NCBI GenBank assembly: GCA_007126995.1
Contig: SLAD01000044.1
Span: forward strand, 1 to 18,326
Origin: Kiritimatiellia bacterium
GTDB lineage: Bacteria > Verrucomicrobiota > Kiritimatiellia > SLAD01
Direction of reading: 5' to 3'
DNA length: 18,326 nt
The notes beneath the pieces were generated by a model, which saw nothing but the letters and a program-made list of their open reading frames with translations, searched no databases and was not told where the DNA came from. The translations under genes were made by a program, and so were the position numbers. Shown piece by piece: positions 1 through 5,956 of this stretch. The stretch's first letter is position 1. Each line of letters opens with the position of its first letter.

Positions 1-105
1 TGAGATGACAGAATGTGAAATTATGGCGACAGCACCACACTGCCGAGCTGCGACGGCGACAGCGAGGGATTCCCGCACGAGTTACCAAGAACAAGCGGCA
101 GTTAA
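1..105 (+). pseudogene. Decayed C-terminal end of a pseudopilin paralogue
   Basis: Read in the frame that stops at 103-105, bases 19-105 encode a short peptide whose pattern YG-x5-P-S-C, then GDS, FPH, L, matches the C-terminal part of the intact pseudopilin downstream (YG-x5-P-T-C, GDS, FPH, L; residues 93-114 of that protein). The Tyr-Gly to Pro-Thr-Cys spacing is the same in both, and the downstream part needs one single-residue gap. At the DNA level the 30 bases at 55-84 match 669-698 at 21 positions by my count. The same frame has TGA stops at 1-3 and 16-18, so it cannot be the tail of an intact gene unless there is a frameshift just upstream. It lacks the Gly-Asp tail and ends in a short Ser/Gly-containing tail instead. 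I read it as the remnant of a duplicated pilin gene; a frameshifted or misassembled end of a real gene outside the window is the alternative. Confidence 0.5.
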
Positions 106-200
106 CCAAGTTGTGAACGATTCGCACGGATCCTGAGCAGCAGCATCTCGACGCTCACGTCCCTCATAAAAAAAGATAAACATTCTTAAACATTCGGGGT

Positions 201-229
201 TTGACGGGTGTACCCTTACTAATCATAGT
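201..229 (+). promoter_or_regulatory. Possible sigma70-type promoter for the pseudopilin gene
   Basis: TTGACG at 201-206 matches the -35 consensus at five of six positions. CATAGT at 224-229 matches the -10 consensus at four of six, with 17-base spacing. The region just before it (165-200) is A/T-rich compared with the rest of the window. Transcription would start near 236, giving a leader of about 120 bases. This is a pattern match only. Confidence 0.35.
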
Positions 230-356
230 TGTGTGTGCCAAGGCCCCTTTGGGGCTGAATGGTCATGCATCTCGGCGGTTGCCCATGAGCCGTTGGGTTA
301 AGTGGTGCGGGTCAGCAGTGGCTTGCGCCGGTGAACGAAAAAGAGGAGAAATAAAA
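230..356 (+). other. Potentially structured 5' leader of the pseudopilin gene
   Basis: Between the putative promoter and the ATG at 357 are about 120 bases with no convincing gene. They contain a perfect GCCCC/GGGGC hairpin with a three-base loop (243-255) and a longer-range pairing of GGTGCG (304-309) with TGCGCC (324-329), which includes two G-U pairs. The leader ends in an AGGAG Shine-Dalgarno sequence at about 343-347. I do not recognise a known riboswitch class; the conserved core of the cyclic-di-GMP (GEMM) riboswitch is not visible. The rest of the gene-free stretch 106-200 shows nothing I can name. Confidence 0.25.
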
Positions 357-788
357 ATGAAATCAAGAAAACAAGGTTTCACATTAGTTGAAATCATGAT
401 CGTCGTCGCGATTATCGGCCTCTTGGCCGCCATCGCGATTCCGTCCTTCCAGCGCAGTCGTGATCTCACGCGTGCCAACGCGTGCATCAACAACCTGCGT
501 TTGATTGACGCAGCCAAAGAACAGTGGGCTTTGGCTAATGATGCGAATACCGGCGAAGGGGTAGAAGATGATGAGGTTGACGAGTACCTGCGCGCCGGCC
601 GGCCGACCTGCCGTGCGGGCGGGACCTACACCTACGGTACCGTGGGAGCCGATCCGACCTGTAGTATTGGAGACAGCGGCACGTTCCCGCATGTCTTAAG
701 AGAAGCGCCAGCGGGTGATGGCGATGGAGATGGAGATGGCGATGGTGATGGAGATGGTGATGGTGATGGAGATGGAGATGGTGGCTAA
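357..788 (+). CDS. Type IV pilin-like / pseudopilin protein with Gly-Asp repeat tail
   Basis: A 143-residue prepilin. The leader is MKSRKQG followed by FTLVEIMIVVAIIGLLAA, with cleavage predicted between Gly7 and Phe8 and the conserved Glu at +5 of the mature protein (Glu12). The hydrophobic helix runs to about residue 30. The soluble domain has three cysteines (43, 85, 102); 85 and 102 flank a conserved GGTYTYG stretch and may form a disulfide. Residues 120-141 are eleven Gly-Asp pairs, ending Gly-Gly. The family forms pili or type II secretion pseudopili after cleavage by a prepilin peptidase, which is not in this window. The ATG at 357 is chosen because AGGAG lies about 9 bases upstream and the leader fits; a longer TTG start at 201 has no leader logic. 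The gene stands alone and ends at a strong terminator. A major-pilin or a GspG-like role cannot be separated from sequence alone. Confidence 0.9.
   Translation: MKSRKQGFTLVEIMIVVAIIGLLAAIAIPSFQRSRDLTRANACINNLRLIDAAKEQWALANDANTGEGVEDDEVDEYLRAGRPTCRAGGTYTYGTVGADPTCSIGDSGTFPHVLREAPAGDGDGDGDGDGDGDGDGDGDGDGG
714..785 (+). repeat. Hexanucleotide GGN-GAT array encoding (Gly-Asp)11
   Basis: Eleven tandem 6-base units of GGN GAT run from 714 to 779, followed by GGT GGC and the stop. Every Asp codon is GAT, while the Gly third base varies among T, A and C, so the array is not a fresh perfect expansion. Because the unit is six bases, gain or loss of units keeps the reading frame and changes only tail length. 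Confidence 0.95.
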
Positions 789-809
789 TTGCCTAGCCTA
801 AATTAAGAG

Positions 810-842
810 AAAGGCCGACAGGATTTCCTGTCGGCCTTTTTC
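810..842 (+). terminator. Strong intrinsic terminator after the pseudopilin gene
   Basis: A perfect inverted repeat pairs 810-823 with 826-839. With a realistic ATTT loop the stem is AGGCCGACAGG with CCTGTCGGCCT, followed by a T-rich run (about 837-843). It begins 21 bases after the pseudopilin stop codon. The A-run on the 5' side may allow some function on the opposite strand. Confidence 0.92.
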
Positions 843-875
843 TTTGTCGTCGGATGGTGGGGCGCGTTCATAGAC

Positions 876-915
876 ACACTTACTCGCGACACTTACTCGG
901 ATACACTTAAACGAG
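876..915. repeat. Three tandem 13-14 bp ACACTTA units with inverted partial copies
   Basis: Units at 876-888, 889-902 and 903-915 all start ACACTTA; the first two share ACACTTACTCG and the third reads ACACTTAAACGAG. An inverted copy, TCGATTAAGTGT at 935-946, matches the reverse complement of the third unit at 11 of 12 positions. Weaker GTGT-containing pieces follow at 954-960 and 969-975. The gene-free stretch 843-1211 otherwise holds a GGTTGC/GCAACC hairpin (964-969 with 997-1002) and the palindromic repeat at 1004-1076. Function unknown: protein-binding sites, or remnants of a decayed mobile or intergenic repeat. Confidence 0.6.
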
Positions 916-1003
916 GGCGCAGTACGGGCACGGTTCGATTAAGTGTAACCGTTGAAGTGTTTCGGTTGCGTGTAAAGACCCCTGCTCGATCCGATTGCAA
1001 CCA

Positions 1004-1076
1004 GCGGCTCATCCAGAGGATTCGCCCCACCTTCGCGTGATGGGACCGGGTGGGGCGAGGCATCCCTGCCGAGCCG
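1004..1076. repeat. Intergenic palindromic repeat, copy A
   Basis: This 73-base stretch closely matches 3676-3768; both begin GCGGCTCATCCAGAGGATTC and end TCCCTGCCGAGCCG. Its core is a perfect 9-bp inverted repeat, 1023-1031 with 1049-1057, around a 17-base loop containing TTCGCGTGATGGGA. One stem pair (C1028-G1052) is replaced by T-A in copy B, so base pairing is kept although the bases differ. It lies upstream of the zinc-ribbon/LemA/protease genes and may be part of their leader. Confidence 0.85.
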
Positions 1077-1211
1077 AAAGAAAAAGGTGATGCTGATTTG
1101 CGAGAACGGATTGAACCTGACCCCGTCCCTGCGCCCACTGCTGCGCCGGCTGTTGGCGCTTGCTATCCCGAGGCGAGTGCGTTATCACGCGCTATAGCTG
1201 GAGGTTTGGAT

Positions 1212-1595
1212 ATGCATTGTCCGGATTGCGCGAAGTCGATGATCATTTTGGAGTACGCGGAAATCGAGCTCGATTTCTGTCCGCGCTGCAAAGGGTGTTG
1301 GCTGGACGAAGGCGAGCTGGAACAAATTATCGGCGATCCCGAAGCGGCGCTCGACCTATTCGACTGGAAAGGCGGACGCGTTGGCAAGCGACGCTGCCCG
1401 CGCTGTCTGGATAAGCTACATGTCGTACAACTCCCCGCACAGGGTCCCGAGGTGGATGTCTGCCCCCAAGCGTGCGGCATGTGGTTCGATGAAGGAGAAC
1501 TGCGGGCGGCCATCCGCGCGCAATTGCCGGAGGAACAGGCAGCGGGCATTGTGAAGGCGCTGAACGAAATGTTTGGCGGCGAAAAGAACGGTTAG
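1212..1595 (+). CDS. zf-TFIIB family double zinc-ribbon protein
   Basis: A 127-residue soluble protein with two consecutive zinc ribbons of the zf-TFIIB type. The first uses Cys3/Cys6 and Cys23/Cys26 and ends in the family signature GCWLDEGEL. The second uses Cys62/Cys65 and Cys84/Cys88 and ends in GMWFDEGEL; its last knuckle has one extra residue (C-x3-C). The start at 1212 is chosen because GGAGG sits 7 bases upstream at 1200-1204; the frame stays open to a GTG at 1050, but that extension runs through the dispersed repeat and looks non-coding. It lies 30 bases before lemA, so they are probably co-transcribed. The domain is found in many small bacterial proteins of unknown biochemical role; nucleic-acid binding or a structural zinc role are both possible. 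Confidence 0.85.
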   Translation: MHCPDCAKSMIILEYAEIELDFCPRCKGCWLDEGELEQIIGDPEAALDLFDWKGGRVGKRRCPRCLDKLHVVQLPAQGPEVDVCPQACGMWFDEGELRAAIRAQLPEEQAAGIVKALNEMFGGEKNG

Positions 1596-1625
1596 ACGAT
1601 TCAGGTGGAATGAAGGAGAAGTAGT

Positions 1626-2177
1626 ATGGAATGGATTATTGTCTTAGTCGTAGTGGTGGCCCTCGTGCTGTGGGTCGTTGGCCTGTACAACAAGCTGGTG
1701 CGCTTCCGCAATCAAGTGCGCAACGCCTGGTCACAGATCGATGTACAGTTGAAACGTCGTCACGACCTGATCCCGAATTTGGTCGAGACGGCCAAAGGCT
1801 ACATGAAGCATGAGCGCGAGACCTTCGAGGCGATCACGCAAGCGCGTGCCGCCGCGATGGGCGCCCAAGGCGCCGCCGAAGCCGCGAAGGCGGAGAGCCA
1901 ACTGCAAGGCGCGCTCAGCCGTTTCAACCTCGTGGTGGAAAACTATCCCGAGCTGAAAGCGAACACGAACTTCCTGTCCTTGCAGGAAGAGCTCACCTCG
2001 ACCGAGAACAAGATCGGGTTCGCGCGTCAGTTCTATAACGATCAGGTGATGCAGTTTAATAACCTGATTGAGAGCGTGCCGACCAACATCGTGGCGGGCA
2101 TGTTTCAGTTCACGAAATCGGACTTCTTCGAAATCGAAGAACCGGCCGAGCGTGCGGTACCCAAAGTATCCTTCTAA
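1626..2177 (+). CDS. lemA: LemA family protein
   Basis: A 183-residue protein of normal LemA length and layout: an N-terminal transmembrane helix (residues about 3-20), then a largely helical body. The family hallmark follows the membrane segment as YNKLV-x9-AWSQIDVQLKRRHDLIPNLV (residues 21-52), and the second conserved region is NFLSLQEELTSTENKI with FARQFYND (residues 115-139). LemA proteins are membrane-anchored with a helical bundle; their molecular role is not settled, but they are very often encoded beside M48 proteases, as here. AAGGAG at 1613-1618 sits 7 bases before the ATG. The M48 gene follows after 21 bases. Confidence 0.96.
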   Translation: MEWIIVLVVVVALVLWVVGLYNKLVRFRNQVRNAWSQIDVQLKRRHDLIPNLVETAKGYMKHERETFEAITQARAAAMGAQGAAEAAKAESQLQGALSRFNLVVENYPELKANTNFLSLQEELTSTENKIGFARQFYNDQVMQFNNLIESVPTNIVAGMFQFTKSDFFEIEEPAERAVPKVSF

Positions 2178-2198
2178 CGCCGCTGCGCAGAGGTCCGC

Positions 2199-3476
2199 AT
2201 GTTTGAGCTGATCCGAACCAACAAACGGAAGTCGGCCGGGCTGATCGTGGTGCTGGGCAGCCTACTGATGGTGCTGGGCTACGCGATCGGCCTGATCCTC
2301 TCGCCGGACGAGCCTACGCTGTCCTATTTGTTCGTACTGATCGGCGTGATCGTCTGGGTCGTGATGTTGCTGACCAGCTTGGCGGGCGGCGAAAAGATCC
2401 TGCTCTCGTCCGCCCGTGCGCGGGAAGTCAAAAAAGCCGACGCACCGCAGCTCTATAACATCGTGGAGGAGATGTGCATCGCCTCCGGTCTCAGCACGAT
2501 TCCGAAGGTCTACATCATCGATACGCCGGACCCGAACGCCTTTGCGGTTGGCTTGAAACCGGAACGTGCGGCGGTGGCGGTCACCACCGGATTGATGGCG
2601 AAACTAAACCGGGACGAGCTACAGAATGTCGTCGCGCACGAGATTGCCCACATTCAGAATCGCGACACGCTATTCATGACCCTGGCAGGCGTAACTGTAG
2701 GCGCGATCATCATTCTCGGCGACCTCTTCTTCCGCTCCATGCTCTATGGCGGCGGACGGCGTCGCGGCGGTGGCGGCAGCAATCAGGGTGGCGCGGCGCT
2801 GATGGTGTTGGCGGTGGTGATGGCGATTCTGGCTCCGATCCTGGCGCGACTGCTCTATTTCGCCTGCTCCCGTCAGCGCGAATATCTTGCCGACGCGTGC
2901 GCCGCCCAATACACCCGGTATCCCGAAGGCCTGGCATCGGCGCTCGACAAGATCAGCCGCCAAGCGACGCGGCACCCGGGCGAGATCGGCAAGAACAAGA
3001 CGCTTGCGCCGATGTACATCATTAACCCGCTGGCGGCGCGAAGTCGCCGGGCCGGTTGGTTTAGTACGCATCCGCCCACGGAGCAGCGCATTAAGGTACT
3101 GCGCAGCATGGGTGGCGACGCCTCGTTGGCCGCCTACGAAAAGGCGTATCAATCCATCCAGGGCCGCAAGGAAGCGGTATTGCCGCCTTCGGCGCGGGCG
3201 GCCACAGCGGCGACGCCGGCGCGCGAAGCGACGGAAACCGGTGGCGGCAAGGCCGGCACACGGAAGCAGTGGCGAGAGGTGCAGGACCTGCTGCATAAGG
3301 TCGACCGCTACGCGGTGCTGGCCTGCGTGTGCGGCATGAAGATCAAGCTGCCGCCCGACTACGAAGAATCCGAGGTCGCTTGCCCGCGCTGCCATCATCA
3401 ACATGTCATTCCGCCCGAACTGCTGGCCGTCGGCGCCTTGGGCGCCGCCACCGCAGCGAAGGGGAAGCAGGCCTGA
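2199..3476 (+). CDS. M48 family membrane metalloprotease (HtpX-like) with C-terminal zinc ribbon
   Basis: A 425-residue zinc-dependent membrane protease. It has two N-terminal transmembrane helices (about 13-33 and 41-62), the zinc-binding HEIAH motif (His147, Glu148, His151) in AHEIAHIQNRD, further hydrophobic segments (about 160-176 and 199-221), the third zinc ligand Glu228 in RQREYLADA, and the conserved FSTHPPTEQRI (288-298). This matches HtpX-type proteases, which degrade damaged membrane proteins. HtpX is usually near 290 residues; here an Ala-rich linker (about 325-350) leads to a C-terminal zinc-ribbon-like module with Cys376/Cys378 and Cys395/Cys398. That extension recalls the zinc-ribbon protein encoded two genes upstream. 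AGAGGT at 2189-2194 is the likely Shine-Dalgarno sequence. No clear terminator follows. Confidence 0.93.
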   Translation: MFELIRTNKRKSAGLIVVLGSLLMVLGYAIGLILSPDEPTLSYLFVLIGVIVWVVMLLTSLAGGEKILLSSARAREVKKADAPQLYNIVEEMCIASGLSTIPKVYIIDTPDPNAFAVGLKPERAAVAVTTGLMAKLNRDELQNVVAHEIAHIQNRDTLFMTLAGVTVGAIIILGDLFFRSMLYGGGRRRGGGGSNQGGAALMVLAVVMAILAPILARLLYFACSRQREYLADACAAQYTRYPEGLASALDKISRQATRHPGEIGKNKTLAPMYIINPLAARSRRAGWFSTHPPTEQRIKVLRSMGGDASLAAYEKAYQSIQGRKEAVLPPSARAATAATPAREATETGGGKAGTRKQWREVQDLLHKVDRYAVLACVCGMKIKLPPDYEESEVACPRCHHQHVIPPELLAVGALGAATAAKGKQA

Positions 3477-3675
3477 GGTTGCAAGTCGGGTTGTATAGCG
3501 ATTTAGGCAAACGTGTCGACGCGGCCGTTATAACATGGATGATCGGGCGAATCCGCGAAGGCGGGCTAGGTCCACGACGCATGTTGCATCGGCAGGGGCT
3601 GTTGGTCCGGCATGAGATCCCTATCTCGACTTCGTCCCTCGGGATGACCGGTCCGGGCAAGTTCGGATCATTCTC

Positions 3676-3768
3676 GCGGCTCATCCAGAGGATTCGCCCT
3701 ACGTTCGCGTGATGGGATCGGTAGGGCGAGGCTACCTGCCCGTCCTCCGGCGGGTCCCTGCCGAGCCG
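3676..3768. repeat. Intergenic palindromic repeat, copy B
   Basis: Matches copy A at 1004-1076 over its whole length, except for about 20 extra bases (near 3732-3754) that can fold on their own as CCCG...CGGG. The core stem pairs 3695-3702 with 3721-3728 (8 bp) around the same TTCGCGTGATGGGA loop. It sits between the converging M48 and D-aminoacylase genes. The gene-free stretch is 3477-3784; its left part (3477-3675) has no recognisable gene, but a segment near 3618-3651 (GAGATCCCTATCTCGACTTC then CTCGGGATGACC) looks like a second, unrelated dispersed-repeat fragment. Confidence 0.85.
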
Positions 3769-3784
3769 CAGAACGAGAACGGGA

Positions 3785-5359
3785 TTATGTGCGGCCAACG
3801 AAACGCCCGGCGCGGTCACCCGTGATCTTGCCGTCGCGCACGGTAACGACGCCGTTCACCAGCACGAGATCAATGCCCTCAGACAATTGGTGCGGGTTCA
3901 CGAAGTCGGCGCGGTCCCTTACCTGGTCCCGCTTAAAGGCGACGCAGTCAGCCTGATAGCCCTTCGCCAAAATACCGCGATCGTTGAAGTGAAACTGCGA
4001 GGCCGGCAAGCCGGTCATCTTCCGGATTGCCTCGGCCAAGTCCATCTTGCCGTTGTCCAACACATTGCGCAGGAAGCGCGGGAAACTGCCGTACGCGCGG
4101 GGATGCGGATGATTCCGGCTAAGCGGCCCGTCGGGCGAGTGAATCGAGCCGTCGCTGCCCACCATTACATAGGGTTCAGCGAAGATCTTCCACATGTTGT
4201 CCTCGCTCATGCCAAAAAAGATGCCGGTCGTTTTTAATTCATCACGCTCAATGATGTAAAAAACGGCGTCGACCGGCTCGATCCCCAGCTTTTCGGCCGC
4301 CTGCCGCAAGGGCATCCCTTTGAAAGGACGCGTTTCGTCGTGATGCGTGGATCCAACGGTGACAGTATCCCAATAATCGGCGTCCCGGCTGGCCAGCATT
4401 TCCTCCCGCATGCGTGCCCGGGTATCGGCATCGCGCACGCGCGCCAAGATCGCCACGTGCCCGTCATCCAAGGCCCAGTCCGGCAACAAAATATCCAGAT
4501 CGGTGCAGGCGGCAATATACGGGTATCGATCAGCGGCCACCTCGATCCCTTCCCGATCGCGCGCCTGGCGAATCAGGTCCAGCGCGGCATCGATCTTGTG
4601 CCAGTTTTCGCGTCCGGAAGTCTTCAAGTGGGAGACCTGTACCCGCGCACCGCTGACCCGGCCATAGCCAATCGTTTCCTCTATCGCCTCGAGCAGTCCG
4701 GCCCCTTCGCTACGCATGTGCGAGGTATAAATGCCGTCCTCCTCCGCCACCACCTTGGCCAGCTCCTCCACTTCCGTGCGCGGCGCAAAGGTGCCGGGGA
4801 TATAGATCAGACCGGTGCTAAAACCAATCGCACCGTCCGCCAGGCCGGCGCGCAAACGATCACGCATGGTCTGCAGCTCGTCCGCGGTGGCGGGCCGTCC
4901 TTCGTACCCCACGGTACCGGCCCGCAGCGTGTTGTGTCCGATCAGCAAGGCCATGTTGACGGCCGGGCGCACCTCATCCACCAAGTCGCGATACTCCGCC
5001 ACGGTCGACCACTTGCCGGGATGCGGATGCATGGCCCAGTCGGCGGGCAGCTTGTACGCGCCGAATAGCGGGGCGGCGGACGCGCCGCAATTCCCCACCA
5101 CTTCCGTCGTCACGCCCTGCGTAATCTTGGATGCGCCGGACGGCTCAATCAGCGCATAGACGTCGGAATGGGAATGGACATCGATGAAGCCGGGGCACAG
5201 CACATAACCGGTCAGGTCGATGCGCTCGCGCGCTTCGGCGCGGCTGAGATCCTCCACCGCCACAATGCGATCACCCACACAACCGACATCGACGCGGCGC
5301 CCCGGATTGCCGAGGCCGTCGTATACGTCCGCGCCGGTTAGCACGACATCAAAGATCAT
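3785..5359 (-). CDS. N-acyl-D-amino-acid deacylase (D-aminoacylase, amidohydrolase superfamily)
   Basis: A 524-residue amidohydrolase. The family hydrolyses N-acyl-D-amino acids to a free D-amino acid and a carboxylate using a zinc centre. The expected metal and catalytic residues are visible: His62 and His64 in GFIDVHSHSD, Cys91 in VVGNCGAS, His214 in YTSHMRSE, His244 in VQVSHLKTSG, and Asp403 in MVGSDGSIHSPDG. The GFSTGLIY stretch (179-186) and the RNHPHPRAYGSFPRFL stretch (415-430) are also typical. The beta-sandwich halves at both ends (residues 1-55 and about 460-524) are present, so the enzyme is full length. No signal peptide is visible, so it should be cytoplasmic. It is the last gene of the six-gene unit; its ATG overlaps the previous stop as ATGA, implying translational coupling. 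The exact acyl group and amino acid cannot be read from sequence; a D-hydantoinase-like substrate is less likely given Cys91. Confidence 0.92.
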   Translation of the reverse strand: MIFDVVLTGADVYDGLGNPGRRVDVGCVGDRIVAVEDLSRAEARERIDLTGYVLCPGFIDVHSHSDVYALIEPSGASKITQGVTTEVVGNCGASAAPLFGAYKLPADWAMHPHPGKWSTVAEYRDLVDEVRPAVNMALLIGHNTLRAGTVGYEGRPATADELQTMRDRLRAGLADGAIGFSTGLIYIPGTFAPRTEVEELAKVVAEEDGIYTSHMRSEGAGLLEAIEETIGYGRVSGARVQVSHLKTSGRENWHKIDAALDLIRQARDREGIEVAADRYPYIAACTDLDILLPDWALDDGHVAILARVRDADTRARMREEMLASRDADYWDTVTVGSTHHDETRPFKGMPLRQAAEKLGIEPVDAVFYIIERDELKTTGIFFGMSEDNMWKIFAEPYVMVGSDGSIHSPDGPLSRNHPHPRAYGSFPRFLRNVLDNGKMDLAEAIRKMTGLPASQFHFNDRGILAKGYQADCVAFKRDQVRDRADFVNPHQLSEGIDLVLVNGVVTVRDGKITGDRAGRFVGRT

Positions 5360-5952
5360 GATTCGCCCTGTGGCAACGTGGCGGGTGCCGCTGCTGCCGA
5401 CTCAGCGGGTGCATTCGTGGTTTCAGTCGGCTCAGCAGGCGGCGGATTATCGTTGCCGCTCAGCATCGCGACGACTTCCTCCTGAACATGGGTGAGTTCA
5501 GCCAGCTTCAACTCCGGATCGGGAATCACAAACGTCTCGTTCGTCTTGCGATACTCATAGATGCGCAGCTTCAAACCGTCTTCGCGCACCTGCACATCCT
5601 TTTCGACCAGCAGTCGGCGCCGCTCCAGCATGACGGCCAGAATATAAATGGTGTTGGCGTGTTCGGGCCGGTCCTCGGCCACGAGTTTACGCAACAACGA
5701 CTCAGCCGTCTCGCGTTTCACGGTCTCCGGCGGTGGCGGTGGCGGTAACCGAAAGATACTGTGCCACACGCTGAGCGCGGGTTCATCCGCCACCTGCGGC
5801 CAGCACTCCATGCAAAAGTCCTCGCGGCCGTAGCCTTCCTCGGAAAACGTCAGGCGCGACACGAACGGCTCATTGTCGACAAACTCCTTGCCGCACCGAT
5901 TGCAGGATTCGCTGCGCGACCGGATCTCCCAATCTTGTTTTTGATTTAGCAT
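5356..5952 (-). CDS. Conserved hypothetical protein with N-terminal Cys4 zinc knuckle
   Basis: A 198-residue soluble protein without signal peptide or membrane segment. Near the N-terminus Cys17/Cys20 (CNRC) and Cys47/Cys50 (CMEC) form a probable zinc site, with EPFVSRL and GYGREDFCMEC between and around them. A proline run of six at about 72-77 separates this from a helical middle part containing TAESLLRKLV and YILAVMLERRRLL. The end is low complexity, rich in Pro, Thr, Ala and Glu (from about 165). I recall similar uncharacterised proteins from PVC bacteria but know no function. The ATG at 5952 begins 4 bases after the permease stop; a longer GTG/TTG-type start at 6021 would overlap the permease by 65 bases and is less likely. 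Its stop overlaps the next start as ATGA. It could be an accessory or regulator of the pump or the deacylase, but that is inference from position only. Confidence 0.75.
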   Translation of the reverse strand: MLNQKQDWEIRSRSESCNRCGKEFVDNEPFVSRLTFSEEGYGREDFCMECWPQVADEPALSVWHSIFRLPPPPPPETVKRETAESLLRKLVAEDRPEHANTIYILAVMLERRRLLVEKDVQVREDGLKLRIYEYRKTNETFVIPDPELKLAELTHVQEEVVAMLSGNDNPPPAEPTETTNAPAESAAAAPATLPQGES

Positions 5953-5956
5953 GGCG

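Noticed and set aside
201..356. TTG-initiated 52-codon extension of the pseudopilin
   Set aside because: It would put a long non-leader segment before the prepilin leader, while the ATG at 357 has a good ribosome site; 201-206 reads better as a -35 box.
230..356. Cyclic-di-GMP (GEMM) riboswitch in the pilin leader
   Set aside because: The conserved core sequences of that class are not present; only generic hairpins can be seen.
714..785. RTX-type calcium repeat in the Gly-Asp tail
   Set aside because: RTX units are nonapeptides of the GGxGxDx type; this is a simple dipeptide repeat.
1050..1211. GTG-initiated extension of the zinc-ribbon protein
   Set aside because: The extension translates the dispersed palindromic repeat and has no ribosome site; GGAGG precedes the ATG at 1212.
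2670..3404. Long minus-strand open frame opposite the M48 protease
   Set aside because: Arg- and Ala-rich shadow of a conserved gene with all catalytic motifs on the plus strand.
3676..3768. Bidirectional intrinsic terminator between the convergent M48 and deacylase genes
   Set aside because: The stems are not followed by T-rich tracts on either strand, and a homologous copy occurs in a non-terminator position at 1004-1076.
4340..5068. 242-codon plus-strand open frame opposite the deacylase
   Set aside because: No family pattern; it lies wholly inside the well-supported minus-strand enzyme.
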